From the NCBI GenBank assembly GCA_958415665.1, contig CATYZK010000002.1, forward strand, positions 115,374 to 179,373: 64,000 nt of DNA, given 5' to 3'. The position numbers were made by a program, and so were the translations under genes. Below are positions 51,911 to 60,424 of this stretch, in pieces; the first letter of the stretch is position 1; every line of letters starts with the position of its first letter. The DNA comes from an uncultured Collinsella sp. (lineage in GTDB: Bacteria; Actinomycetota; Coriobacteriia; Coriobacteriales; Coriobacteriaceae). The notes below the pieces were generated by a model. The model did not search any database. It was not told the DNA's origin and saw only the letters and a list, made by a program, of their open reading frames with translations.

Positions 51911-53200
51911 CTATAGACAAAACGCTGCATAAAGTGGGACAGACATCATCCCATCATTCATTCCAAAGGGCTTAGTCGAAAGCCTGATTAGGCGCACGCC
52001 CGAATGGGTCTTTTTAAGCGAGGACAGGCTTCGAGATCTCGTATTCTCCCCCGCCTTAACCTCGATCGCAGACACGCACCCCTGCCTCTCTACGACAAAG
52101 TCTATTTCCGCGCGATTATCTCGAGCCCAATAATGCAGTGGATAGCCAATGGCTGAAAGTTGTTGGGCAACGTAGTTTTCGGTAAGCGCACCCATGAATG
52201 TGCCACCGATTCCAGCGAGAATGTCGGCTCGCTGAGCACCTGCCTTGGAGACGAGCAGCCCGGTATCCGCTTGATAGATTTTAAAAGACGAAGGGTTAAC
52301 GAACGCCTCTAAGGGACTTTCGATCTGCCCAACCAGGCTGCACCGCTTCACGGTGCCTGACAATACAAGCCAATCGAGAGCGTCTCCAAATAGAGACGCG
52401 TTGCCCCCCGTTCGCACTACCTTGTACTGGAATTTTCGATTCTCTTTGGCAAGCTGCTGCGGAATAGAGTCGAAGCACGCACGTGTCTTTGCGCTCAAAC
52501 GCTCATCAGCATATTTATTGGTGTCGGCAGAGTAGCCGTCGAGGATAATCCGATGCTTTTCGGCGACATCGATGACCGACTGAGCCTCAGCATACGTTTG
52601 GACAGCCTCAGGCATTCCGCCAATAACAAGATACTGTCGATAGAGCCCCAGCGCTTTGTCGTGAAGGCTCGGAGCAAGAGGGTCCATCGATTCGAATGAC
52701 GAACGAATCTCGTCAGCCAGCCGGTCGTGCCCCATCGCCCAAAGAAACTCTTCGAAATCGAGCGGAGCCATCTCGATCAAATCGGTCTTTCCAACGGGAA
52801 ACGAATACGACTGATGATTAATGGCAACCCCAAGGAGCGACCCGGCAGCCGCGACATAGTACTCGGGGGCATCTTCGCAAAAGTACTTAAGGGAAGTAAG
52901 CGCTTCCTCGCATGCCTGGACTTCGTCAATGAATAGCAGGGTTTTACCCGGTACGATGCGCTGTCCCGTGCGGGCCTCAATCGCACGCACAATCGAATGA
53001 GGATCGAGACCGCCCGAAAAGTCAGCCCGAGCCGATCGGTCATTCTCGAGATTGATATAGACGACCGACTCGAAAAGATCTTGCGCATACGTCCTGAGCA
53101 GATAGGTCTTGCCGCACTGGCGTACGCCTTTGACCAGCAAAGGTTTCCTATCAGTCTTGTCTCGCCATTCCTTAAGGAGCCTGTCTGCTTTCCGGCGCAT
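51911..53200 (-). CDS. AAA_14/DUF4143 ATPase
   Basis: A 429-residue ATPase of the AAA_14 plus DUF4143 type. Walker A is VKGVRQCGKTYLL, Walker B LLFIDEVQACEEAL, sensor YYVAAAGSLLG. The C-terminal DUF4143 part has GGMPEAVQTYAEAQ, GNASLFGDALDWLVLSGTVK, TGLLVSK and the end HYWARDNRAEIDFVVE, a PD-(D/E)XK-like fold segment (EIDFV...AIEVKA). Function is unknown; the family is widespread in gut bacteria and sometimes seen in defence islands. AT-rich upstream sequence with tandem repeats may carry the promoter. Confidence 0.88.
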   Translation of the reverse strand: MRRKADRLLKEWRDKTDRKPLLVKGVRQCGKTYLLRTYAQDLFESVVYINLENDRSARADFSGGLDPHSIVRAIEARTGQRIVPGKTLLFIDEVQACEEALTSLKYFCEDAPEYYVAAAGSLLGVAINHQSYSFPVGKTDLIEMAPLDFEEFLWAMGHDRLADEIRSSFESMDPLAPSLHDKALGLYRQYLVIGGMPEAVQTYAEAQSVIDVAEKHRIILDGYSADTNKYADERLSAKTRACFDSIPQQLAKENRKFQYKVVRTGGNASLFGDALDWLVLSGTVKRCSLVGQIESPLEAFVNPSSFKIYQADTGLLVSKAGAQRADILAGIGGTFMGALTENYVAQQLSAIGYPLHYWARDNRAEIDFVVERQGCVSAIEVKAGENTRSRSLSSLKKTHSGVRLIRLSTKPFGMNDGMMSVPLYAAFCL

Positions 53201-53323
53201 GAGAGTCCTTTCCTCATGAACTACTGTCTAGCAATATTTTAACGCAGACTAATTGCTTTTCGATTATTTTTCTGCGTTAAAAAATGTCAGCATCAATGCT
53301 TCGACGCCCTTTGGCCAGTCATT

Positions 53324-53380
53324 AGCAAAACTTGCAAAAATTAGCAAAAGTTGCAAAGGGCAGCAAAAGTTGCAAAAGAA
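53324..53380. repeat. Tandem 19-bp repeats (three copies)
   Basis: Three consecutive units beginning AGCAAAA[C/G]TTGCAAA at 53324, 53343 and 53362 lie in the AT-rich gap between the ATPase gene start and the pseudogene end. Each unit has an internal near-palindrome around TTGCAA. Confidence 0.8.
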
Positions 53381-53421
53381 ATGGCGTCGATGACTCAAGT
53401 AAAGTTCCGACGCCACACAAA

Positions 53422-54167
53422 TCATATGCTCCACACGGGAACTGCCTGGACATCCTTGGTAATGAGATATGGATCAGAAGTTTGGCAGACAACGTGCCCA
53501 AACCCGATCTCATAGCCAGACAGACCTTCAAGACAGGTAAAGTTCTTCACCGCGTCTCTACCCACCGTGGCAGACATCTTTACCTCGACGGGATGCAAGG
53601 TATGGCCCTCTTGGATGAGCAAATCGATTTCGCGCTTCTTTTGATCCCGGTAGAACCATACGTCACTCAGGCGCTTATCGACATTGGGCCAGAAGGGCTC
53701 AACAATCCGAATGATATTCGATGCCTGCAAAACCGAGAGCCAAGCCTTCACAGTCTTACGGTCGACATCGACGGTGTTTCCGATATCGGTGGCATTTAAA
53801 AGCCGCCCTGTTCTCGCTGCGCACGCAACCATAAAGCTGTAGAACTTTGCCTCATCTTTCACGTTTACAAGATCGCGAACATCCCGTTCGAGATATGCGG
53901 CAACGTAGTCGGAATAATAGGAGTCCCAATCGATATTTGGGTCTTGCAGTTCGGGCATCGAACCCCTATGGATAATGTTCCAAGTGCATCCTCTTTTGCG
54001 AGGAGATAGTCTCGCGGGTTCTCCATCGAAACATAGTTGAATCGGCCGCCGAGATGTTGCCTGAGAACCGTCGTCTTCCCAACTTGGCGCGATCCGGTCA
54101 CCAGGACAACTTTCCCCTGCCTCAACATCGAATCTATCGTCTGTTCAATTTCGCGCTCGATGTACAT
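53422..54167 (-). pseudogene. AAA_14/DUF4143 ATPase with internal deletion
   Basis: The N-terminal part (54167 to about 53985) has a start MYIEREIEQTIDSMLRQGKV and P-loop VLVTGSRQVGKTTVLRQHL up to SMENPRDYLLAKEDALGT. The C-terminal part, in another frame from about 53958 to 53422, begins MPELQDPNIDWDSYYSDYVA and runs through DUF4143 (YLERDVRDLVNVKDEAKFYS, LLNATDIGNTVDVDRKTVKA, KKREIDLLIQEG). The Walker B and sensor regions of about 110 residues are missing and the join is out of frame. It was once a full DUF4143 ATPase like its neighbour, and now is probably inactive. Confidence 0.8.
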
Positions 54168-54385
54168 AAAATCGCCTCCCATATGGGGCCCATTACCTCG
54201 CACAAACACTAATCGGTCAAAATCGGGAATTGAACTCCCGATTTTCACTTCCGTTGTCAGGCCCGTGCTAACGTCCGATGTTGACCGCTTTGATGCGAAA
54301 GAATTCGAATCACTGCTGAGCGGCTCCTCTTTTGGTACGTACAGGAAGCACATTGTTCGTCCGCACAAATCCTAACAAGTGGCCG

Positions 54386-55369
54386 CTATTTGCTCGCGCT
54401 CACTCGGGGAAGCGGGATGGCTGGTTCCGAAGTATGGCATCCATGAGCAGTCCCGTCCGCAGCGCTTATCCATGAAGGGCTCGATGGAAGACACAGTGCG
54501 TTGACTTCATCGAGGAATGCTTGTGCTTGACGGCTCAGCATTGTTTTTCGCCAAAGCAGTCCGTTTCTTGAGTGCACAGGCGGATCAAGGAGCACAAACG
54601 ATAGGCCCTCGGGGCTCGTTTCTGCAGAAGAAGCAATAAGCCCTTCGAATGCCAGTGCGATACCGAAGCCGCTTTTTACCAGCCACTTCACATTCATAAG
54701 GAGCCCGTAGGTCGCAACAATCTCCAGAGATTCGGCACGGGCTCCGAACCATCGCCTCAGAGACCCAACCCGCTGCGCTTGGCGCGAAAGAATGAGCGGA
54801 TAGGAGGCAATGTCGTCCAGCTGCACGGCAACCTTTGTGGCAAGCGGATGGTCGGAAGGGACAACAACGCCCCATCTATCCCGAAACGGCAATTCCAAGA
54901 CGTTGAGGTTTACATGGGGCTGGAGCTCACACTCAAGCAAGAAGTCATATTGTCCACGAACCAGCCCGTCCATGAGGTCGGTAGACGTGCCACTATGGAG
55001 CTGGAAATCGATGCCGGGATATTTGCTCCGCGTATTTCGCATTGCCTGAGCAAGGATGGACATCGCCCTCGTCTCCCCCGCGGCAATATGCACACTGCCC
55101 GTAACGCTGCGCTCGGGAATCTTGATATCTTCTTCTGCCTTCGATACGAGTTCCGTAATCGATTGCGCATAATCAAGCAAGACGGTTCCGTACTCAGTGA
55201 GCTCGACCCCATCGCGAGTTCGAAAAAACAGTTGCCTTCCCAGTTCGCGTTCCAGATCCGCTAGCTGACGCGAGAGCGTCGGCTGCGTAATATGGAGCCG
55301 TTTAGACGCATTGGTAAGGCTTCCTTCCTGCGCGACGGCGATGAAGTATCGGAGTGTTCTTAGTTCCAT
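54386..55369 (-). CDS. LysR-family transcriptional regulator
   Basis: A 327-residue LysR protein. The helix-turn-helix begins MELRTLRYFIAVAQEGSLTN and ends TQPTLSRQLADLERELGRQL. The effector domain has VHIAAGETRAMSILAQAMRN, then YPGIDFQLHSGT. The C-terminus is about 30 residues longer than the 23882 homologue and appears low-complexity (LPSSPSWISAADGTAHG). It is divergent from an acetyltransferase/hydrolase/flavoprotein cluster. AAGGAGAGGA precedes the ATG. The first 60 residues are strongly similar to the other LysR in the window. Confidence 0.9.
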   Translation of the reverse strand: MELRTLRYFIAVAQEGSLTNASKRLHITQPTLSRQLADLERELGRQLFFRTRDGVELTEYGTVLLDYAQSITELVSKAEEDIKIPERSVTGSVHIAAGETRAMSILAQAMRNTRSKYPGIDFQLHSGTSTDLMDGLVRGQYDFLLECELQPHVNLNVLELPFRDRWGVVVPSDHPLATKVAVQLDDIASYPLILSRQAQRVGSLRRWFGARAESLEIVATYGLLMNVKWLVKSGFGIALAFEGLIASSAETSPEGLSFVLLDPPVHSRNGLLWRKTMLSRQAQAFLDEVNALCLPSSPSWISAADGTAHGCHTSEPAIPLPRVSASK

Positions 55370-55489
55370 TCCTCTCCTTCCCCTCATTCTTTAGTTTATG
55401 CTCAGTAGGCATAATACGAATTACATTATAGGTATTAGCTATAACCGGAATTCCTCCTTACTATTTTTATAAGTCCAAAGGGGGAAACA

Positions 55490-56107
55490 ATGACCGACCA
55501 TTACGAAGACACCCACGACCTAACGCAAGACGATATAACGACCTTTCTTGAAGCCATGGCCTCGGGCAGGGAAATCGAGGCTGGCTCGGAGGTTCACCGC
55601 ATCATGGTTGCCGCATCCGAGCGCGCCATGCGTATAACCGCGCGCATGAATTCTTCTTTTCAGAATCTCTCAGAGACCAGAAATGCCTTTGAGGAATTGC
55701 TCATGGAACCACTGCCGGACGGCGTGGGCTTATTTCCGCCCTTCTCCACCGACTGTGGACTCAATACGCATTTAGGTCAGAACGTCTTCATCAACGCGGG
55801 CTGTCGATTCCAGGACCAAGGCGGGATCTTCATAGGAGACCGCACGCTCATTGGCCACAACGCCGTCATCACGACAATCAACCATTGCCTGGATGTTGAA
55901 AGGCGGGCAAACATGATCCCCCAACCCGTCCACATCGGCTCAGATGTGTGGTTCGGAGCAAACGTCACCGTGCTTCCCGGAGTGAACATCGGCGACGGGG
56001 CGGTAATTGCGGCAGGCGCTGTCGTCACGAAGGACATCCCCTCCTGCACGGTAGCTGCCGGCGTCCCCGCCAAAGCGATCAAGAGGCTCTTGAAAAGCGA
56101 TAACTAA
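55490..56107 (+). CDS. Maltose/galactoside O-acetyltransferase-like protein
   Basis: A 205-residue left-handed beta-helix acetyltransferase. An N-terminal helical part of about 75 residues is followed by hexapeptide repeats (LGQNVFINAGCRFQDQGG, IFIGDRTLIGHNAVITTINH, IGSDVWFGANVTVLPGVNIG, DGAVIAAGAVVTKDIPS). The catalytic His is in the NH of ITTINHCLD. These enzymes transfer acetyl from acetyl-CoA to sugars. AAGGGGGAAAC precedes the ATG. First gene of the LysR-linked cluster. Confidence 0.9.
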   Translation: MTDHYEDTHDLTQDDITTFLEAMASGREIEAGSEVHRIMVAASERAMRITARMNSSFQNLSETRNAFEELLMEPLPDGVGLFPPFSTDCGLNTHLGQNVFINAGCRFQDQGGIFIGDRTLIGHNAVITTINHCLDVERRANMIPQPVHIGSDVWFGANVTVLPGVNIGDGAVIAAGAVVTKDIPSCTVAAGVPAKAIKRLLKSDN

Positions 56108-56129
56108 AGTTATTCGAAAGGAAGACAAC

Positions 56130-57116
56130 ATGATTCAAGGCGAGAAACTGGAACTGACGCAGGAATGGGACAAGGTGTTTCCCCAAAGCGACGCAGTCGA
56201 GCACGAGAAGGTGACGTTCGTCAACCGATTCGGCATTACGCTAGCAGCGGACCTCTACAAGCCCAAGCACGTCACGGGCAAGCTTGCGTCGCTTGCGGTA
56301 AGCGGACCTTTCGGTGCCGTTAAGGAGCAGTCCAGCGGCCTGTATGCCCAGACCATGGCCGAACGTGGCTATTTGACGATTGCGTTCGACCCCAGCTACA
56401 CCGGCGAGAGTGGTGGCCATCCTCGTCGCGTGGCTTCGCCCGACATCAACACCGAGGACTTCTCTGCCGCCGTCGACTACCTGAGCTGCCGCGACGACGT
56501 CGATCCCGAGCAAATCGGCATTATCGGCATCTGCGGCTGGGGCGGCATCGCCGTGAACGCCGCTGCTGCCGACACGCGCATCAAGGCGACGTTGGCATCC
56601 ACGAGCTACATCATGACCGAGGTGGGCACCAAAGGGTACTTCGATTCCGAAGACTCTGCCGAGCAGCGTATGCAGGCTCGCCGCGCATTCTCAGCCCAGC
56701 GCACGGCCGACTACCGCACGGGCGAATACCTGCGCGCCGGCGGCGTCGTCGACCCGATGCCCGAAGATGCACCTCAGTTTCTTAAGGACTACCACGGCTA
56801 TTACAAGACCCCGCGCGGCTACCACGAGCGTTCGGGCAACTCGACCGATGGGTGGAATGTGACCTCGAACATTCCCTGGGCAAACACCAACCTGCTCCAG
56901 TTCGCGCACGAGATCGAAAGCGCCGTCATGGTCCTGCACGGCGAGAAGGCCCACTCGCGCTACATGGGCGAGCGCATCTTCGAAAAGCTGCAGGGCGACA
57001 ACAAGGAGCTGCTTATCGTTGAGGGTGCGTCCCATTGCGACCTGTACGACGGCGGTGACAACGGCGCCATCCCCTGGGATGCAATCACGGCATTCTTCGA
57101 TAAGAACCTTAAATAG
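56130..57116 (+). CDS. Alpha/beta hydrolase (YcjY/dienelactone-hydrolase-like)
   Basis: A 328-residue alpha/beta hydrolase. VTFVNRFGITLAADLYKP and AVSGPFGAVKEQSSGLYAQT are the family's N-terminal strands. The nucleophile elbow reads GICGWGG with Cys in place of Ser. YCYY-type substrate-loop segments and VLHGEKAHSRYMGERIFE (acid region) precede the catalytic His in VEGASHCDLYDGG. YcjY-like proteins are uncharacterised peptidase/esterase-like enzymes of gut bacteria. It follows the acetyltransferase by about 22 bases and is cotranscribed. Substrate unknown. Confidence 0.88.
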   Translation: MIQGEKLELTQEWDKVFPQSDAVEHEKVTFVNRFGITLAADLYKPKHVTGKLASLAVSGPFGAVKEQSSGLYAQTMAERGYLTIAFDPSYTGESGGHPRRVASPDINTEDFSAAVDYLSCRDDVDPEQIGIIGICGWGGIAVNAAAADTRIKATLASTSYIMTEVGTKGYFDSEDSAEQRMQARRAFSAQRTADYRTGEYLRAGGVVDPMPEDAPQFLKDYHGYYKTPRGYHERSGNSTDGWNVTSNIPWANTNLLQFAHEIESAVMVLHGEKAHSRYMGERIFEKLQGDNKELLIVEGASHCDLYDGGDNGAIPWDAITAFFDKNLK

Positions 57117-57142
57117 ACCGACAAGCGCGGGAGGAAAAGCCG

Positions 57143-57685
57143 ATGAACAAGAAAGTACTGATCGTTTCTACCAGCATCCGCAATGGTAGTAACTCGGAGA
57201 TCTTGGCGCACGAAGTGGAGCGAGGCGTGCTCGATGCGGGAAACACGGTCGAGTTCGTGTCGCTGGCAGGTAAAGAAATTGGATTCTGCCGCGGATGCCT
57301 GGCATGCCAGAAGACGGGCAGCTGTGTGATTCGCGACGACATGGACGCCTTGATCGAAAAGGTCCGCGAGGCGGATGTGCTAGTTTTCGCGACGCCCATC
57401 TACTATTACGAGATGAGCGGTCAGATGAAGGCCTTCCTCGACCGCTGCAATCCGCTCTACATAAGCGACTACAAGTTTAGAAGCGTGTATCTGGTCACGG
57501 CTTCCGCCGAAGAAGGCGACGACGTTGCCAAGCGAGCAGTCCAGGGATTGCAAGGCTGGATAGAGTGCTTTCCAAAGGCCTCCTTCGGCGGCCTACTCTC
57601 AAGCGGAGGCGTCACCGGGCCAAACGAGGCAGCCGGCCGCGAAGAGCTCATGGCGGCCGCGCACGAGTTCGGGCGGCAAGCGTAG
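57143..57685 (+). CDS. Flavodoxin-like NADPH-dependent FMN reductase (iron-sulfur flavoprotein type)
   Basis: A 180-residue flavin protein. VLIVSTSIRNGSNSEILAHE is the FMN phosphate loop. IGFCRGCLACQKTGSCVIRD holds the Cys cluster typical of the iron-sulfur flavoprotein/NADPH-FMN-reductase group, and VFATPIYYYEMSGQMKAFLD is the second FMN-binding region. It probably reduces a quinone, a flavin or an oxidised cofactor. It is the last gene of the cluster and is followed by a strong terminator. Confidence 0.9.
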   Translation: MNKKVLIVSTSIRNGSNSEILAHEVERGVLDAGNTVEFVSLAGKEIGFCRGCLACQKTGSCVIRDDMDALIEKVREADVLVFATPIYYYEMSGQMKAFLDRCNPLYISDYKFRSVYLVTASAEEGDDVAKRAVQGLQGWIECFPKASFGGLLSSGGVTGPNEAAGREELMAAAHEFGRQA

Positions 57686-57780
57686 ACCAATCTGTTAAGC
57701 ATTAACGAGCGCGGTTCTTGTCGGGGAGACATCACGCTCCCTATGGAACAAATCTGAAAAACTTAAACCGCTCTAACGGC

Positions 57781-57818
57781 AACGAGCGTGGATTCAAGTG
57801 AATCCACGCTCGTTTTTT
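57781..57818 (+). terminator. Rho-independent terminator
   Basis: AACGAGCGTGGATTC (57781-57795) and GAATCCACGCTCGTT (57800-57814) form a perfect 15-bp stem with a tetraloop AAGT, followed by TTTT. Ends the LysR-linked cluster. Confidence 0.95.
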
Positions 57819-57856
57819 ATACTATGCCGGCATATAGAACACCTGCTCAACTCCCG

Positions 57857-57945
57857 CTCGATGGCCCTGGCTTTAGCGTCTAGTCATCCCAGTTGCGCCC
57901 AGTTTTCAGCAGCATCTCGAAGCGCGTCCCGCCAGATGATTGCTC
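57857..57945. repeat. Partial copy (A) of the 392-bp repeat
   Basis: Similar to the start of the repeats at 61323 and 63443: it carries CAGTTGCGCCCAGTTTTCAG (one or two base differences) and GCATCTCGAAGC...GCC. It spans the 3' end of the AraC gene, whose stop codon (57906-57908) is inside it. Confidence 0.75.
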
Positions 57946-58817
57946 TTGTACGCCTTCGGCGACATTCCGACAATGTTCTTGAACGTCTTGCTGAAATGTC
58001 CCGAGCTTCCGAAACCGCATGCGTGGGCAATCTGAGTCATAGAGCCCGCACCTTCGAGGATCATGTCGGCCGCGCATCTTATTCGATAATCAGTCAGGTA
58101 AGCATAGGGCGTTGTGCCAAGCGCTCGCCTGAAGCAGCGCCCGCATTCGGCCTTGCTCACATCCGCAGCCCTTGCGATATCTTCAATCGTTACGGGCTCT
58201 ACGTAGTGTTCCTCGATATAGCCAACGAATGCGCGTATCCTCTTATCGAGGATTATGTCGGCGGGTACGCCGCCCCCTGGCTCTATGTTCTCTATATAGA
58301 TTGCCCATGAGCTTGCGAGCTCGACTGCAACGCGATAATGCGCGGCGGGCGAGCCGTCGCCGAAAAGTGCCGCAGTCCGTGCAGCATCAAGGTGGGCTAT
58401 TAGCCCGGAATGCCAAGGCTCGCTTCTGTCGAAGTAATGCGCAGGATGCGCGCCGGGGACTGTGTAGGGAGCAATCGCGCGCGCGTACATCTCGCTTCCG
58501 GAGGCGAAGCCAAGGAGGGAGGCGGGAAATACGAAGCTCGTACACACCGACCCAACGCGGCCGATTGCGCGATGCGCTACGCCAGAATTAACGAGCGCAG
58601 CCTGGCCGGCTCCGCAGTCGAAATGGCCGATCGGCGTGTCTATGTCCATGACGCCTTGCGTAACGACGATGAGCTGTAAATCGTCGTGCCAGTGCACGAG
58701 AGCATCTCGCTCGCGGAACGGCACGCTCACGCCGTCGCGCTCATCCAGTACGAGCACGGGATACGGCTCTCTCGAAAGCGGGTTCGGGTCATGCTCGTCA
58801 AGGCGCCTCTCACCCAT
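57906..58817 (-). CDS. AraC-family transcriptional regulator
   Basis: A 303-residue regulator. The N-terminal cupin-like sensor has VHWHDDLQLIVVTQGVMDID, then LVNSGVAHRAIG. The C-terminal double helix-turn-helix is VTIEDIARAADVSKAECGRC, FRRALGTTPYAYLTDYRIRC, then AHACGFGSSGHFSKTFKNIV and GMSPKAYKSN. The last twelve residues (NHLAGRASRCC) are encoded in the partial repeat A, so the original C-terminus was likely replaced. It is divergent from the ABM-domain gene. AAGGAG lies before the ATG at 58817. Confidence 0.88.
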   Translation of the reverse strand: MGERRLDEHDPNPLSREPYPVLVLDERDGVSVPFRERDALVHWHDDLQLIVVTQGVMDIDTPIGHFDCGAGQAALVNSGVAHRAIGRVGSVCTSFVFPASLLGFASGSEMYARAIAPYTVPGAHPAHYFDRSEPWHSGLIAHLDAARTAALFGDGSPAAHYRVAVELASSWAIYIENIEPGGGVPADIILDKRIRAFVGYIEEHYVEPVTIEDIARAADVSKAECGRCFRRALGTTPYAYLTDYRIRCAADMILEGAGSMTQIAHACGFGSSGHFSKTFKNIVGMSPKAYKSNHLAGRASRCC

Positions 58818-59060
58818 ACCCGCTGTCTCCTTCCACATTGTGTTTGACGATATGTTACAACTTTCCGCGCACAATCGAATATAACGCCCCGCCCCCGGCG
58901 GCTATCTTGTGACCTATCGGAAAACGGGCGATAGGATGCGATATGAAAAACAACCGGGCGGACTGCGCAGTCGTATGGCAGGCGGACGGGCGCGACACCG
59001 ACGCGTGATCGGCCATCGTTCAAAATAGCAACCGCAACGACAAGTGAAAGGAAACCGAAA

Positions 59061-59414
59061 ATGAGCGTGTATGTCCTGTTCGAAGTGACGATAAAGGAAG
59101 GCATGTCGAAAGCGTACCTGGAGCGCGCCGGCAGCCTGAAAGACGAGCTTTCGAAGACGCCGGGCGTCATCCGCACCGAGCGATTCAAGAGCCTCGCCAC
59201 GGAAGGCAAGCTGCTCAGCCTCTCCGTCTGGGAGAGCGAAGAGGCCGTCGAGGCATGGCGCAACCAGATGAACCACCGCATGAGCCAGGCGGCTGGGCGC
59301 GACTCCATTTTCGAGGGCTACGACATCACGGTGCTCGAGCCGACACGGCGCTACTCGATGGACGCCCGCAACGAGGCCCCGGCAGACTCGAACGCCTACT
59401 TCGGGCTGGCGTAG
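59061..59414 (+). CDS. Antibiotic biosynthesis monooxygenase (ABM)-like protein
   Basis: A 117-residue protein with an ABM-type ferredoxin-like fold: MSVYVLFEVTIKEGMSKAYL, then TPGVIRTERFKSLATEGKLL and SLSVWESEEAVEAWRNQMNH, ending YDITVLEPTRRYS. The ABM core is about 95 residues; the extra 20 at the C-terminus is less conserved. ABM proteins act as small oxygenases, heme-degrading enzymes or unknown partners. It precedes the repair genes and may share a transcript. GTGAAAGGAAAC precedes the ATG. Confidence 0.85.
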   Translation: MSVYVLFEVTIKEGMSKAYLERAGSLKDELSKTPGVIRTERFKSLATEGKLLSLSVWESEEAVEAWRNQMNHRMSQAAGRDSIFEGYDITVLEPTRRYSMDARNEAPADSNAYFGLA

Positions 59415-59415
59415 C

Positions 59416-59574
59416 CGCACGGCCCCCGACGTCGAGACGCTCCGGCGGATCGCGCCCTGCTACGTCTACGACGCGGGCAGCTACGGGCACGCGCTCTCGC
59501 CGCACGAGTTCGTGGGATTCGACCCGCCCGGCCAGCACCTTCTGCTCGAAGACGGCACGCGCGCCCCGGAATAG
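59416..59574 (+). pseudogene. C-terminal fragment of an unidentified coding sequence
   Basis: The frame from 59416 to the TAG at 59572 reads RTAPDVETLRRIAPCYVYDA, then GSYGHALSPHEFVGFDPPGQ and HLLLEDGTRAPE. It has strongly biased, coding-like codons, but no start codon or ribosome site; the upstream sequence is the ABM gene's stop in another frame. It looks like the end of a truncated gene, or of a frameshifted extension of the ABM gene. I cannot name its family. Confidence 0.4.
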
Positions 59575-59603
59575 GCGAGCCCAACAGAACGAAAGGACAC
59601 GCC

Positions 59604-60422
59604 ATGTACTTCACGGAATACCGCACGCCCATCATAGGCACGCTCACGCTCGCTACCGACGGCGATGGGATAACGGGCTGCTGGTTCGACAACGACCGCC
59701 ACTTCGGCTATGGCATGGACGGGCAGATGGAACGCCGCGACGACGTGGGCGCGTTCGAGCAGGCGCGCGAATGGCTCGACCGCTACTTCGCGTGCGAGGC
59801 GCCCGACCCCCGCGAGCTGCCGCTCATGGCGCGGGCGACCGAGTTCCAGCTGCGCGTGCGCGAGACGATGCTCGACATCCCCTACGGGCAGACAACCACC
59901 TACGGAGCGATAGCCAAGCGGATCGAAGCCGAGACGGGGCGGCGCCAGTCGGCCCGCGCCGTCGGGGGCGCGGTCGGGCACAACCCGCTTTGCCTCATCG
60001 TGCCGTGCCATCGCGTCGTGGGCGCGAACGGCAGCCTCACGGGCTTCGGCGGAGGCATCGACACGAAGGTGACGCTCTTGAAACACGAACGAGCAATGAA
60101 GGACACGTTCAAACGCCCGAAGAAGGGCACGGCGCTTCTCGGCATTCCGAACGCGTCGCGCATGGGGCGCGGCGAGGACTACTCGTTCAACGACCTGAGC
60201 GAAGATGACATGTACGCCGTACTCGAGTCACACGACGAGAGCTTCGCGGGTGCGTTCTTCGTCGGCGTCACGTCCACGGGAATTTACTGTAGACCTGGTT
60301 GCAGCGCTAAGGTTCCCATGAAGAAGAACTGCCGCTTCTTCGCCACCGCCGGGGAGTGCGAGGCCGCGGGGTTCCGTGCCTGCAAGCTCTGCAAGCCTGA
60401 GCAGCTGAAGGAGGACGCGTAG
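59604..60422 (+). CDS. Methylated-DNA-protein-cysteine methyltransferase with C-terminal Ada zinc domain
   Basis: A 272-residue two-domain repair protein. Residues 1-165 are an Ogt-type methyltransferase (TTTYGAIAKRIEAETGRRQS, then VGHNPLCLIVPCHRVVGANG with catalytic Cys in PCHR). Residues about 195-270 are an Ada zinc-binding domain (YAVLESHDESFAGAFFVGVT, then STGIYCRPGCSAKVPMKKNC, FFATAGECEAAGFRACKLCK). In E. coli Ada this zinc domain is N-terminal and takes methyl from phosphotriesters; here it is C-terminal. It likely repairs O6-methylguanine and senses methyl damage. AACGAAAGGAC precedes the ATG. The next gene is an AlkA-like glycosylase. Confidence 0.92.
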   Translation: MYFTEYRTPIIGTLTLATDGDGITGCWFDNDRHFGYGMDGQMERRDDVGAFEQAREWLDRYFACEAPDPRELPLMARATEFQLRVRETMLDIPYGQTTTYGAIAKRIEAETGRRQSARAVGGAVGHNPLCLIVPCHRVVGANGSLTGFGGGIDTKVTLLKHERAMKDTFKRPKKGTALLGIPNASRMGRGEDYSFNDLSEDDMYAVLESHDESFAGAFFVGVTSTGIYCRPGCSAKVPMKKNCRFFATAGECEAAGFRACKLCKPEQLKEDA

Positions 60423-60424
60423 CC

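Noticed and set aside
53324..53380. Possible CRISPR-like repeats
   Set aside because: The three 19-bp units are directly adjacent with no spacers and no cas genes nearby; it is a simple tandem repeat.
58935..59027. Short frames (about 22-30 codons) between the AraC and ABM genes
   Set aside because: They overlap in two frames, and only one has a weak ribosome site; chance cannot be excluded.
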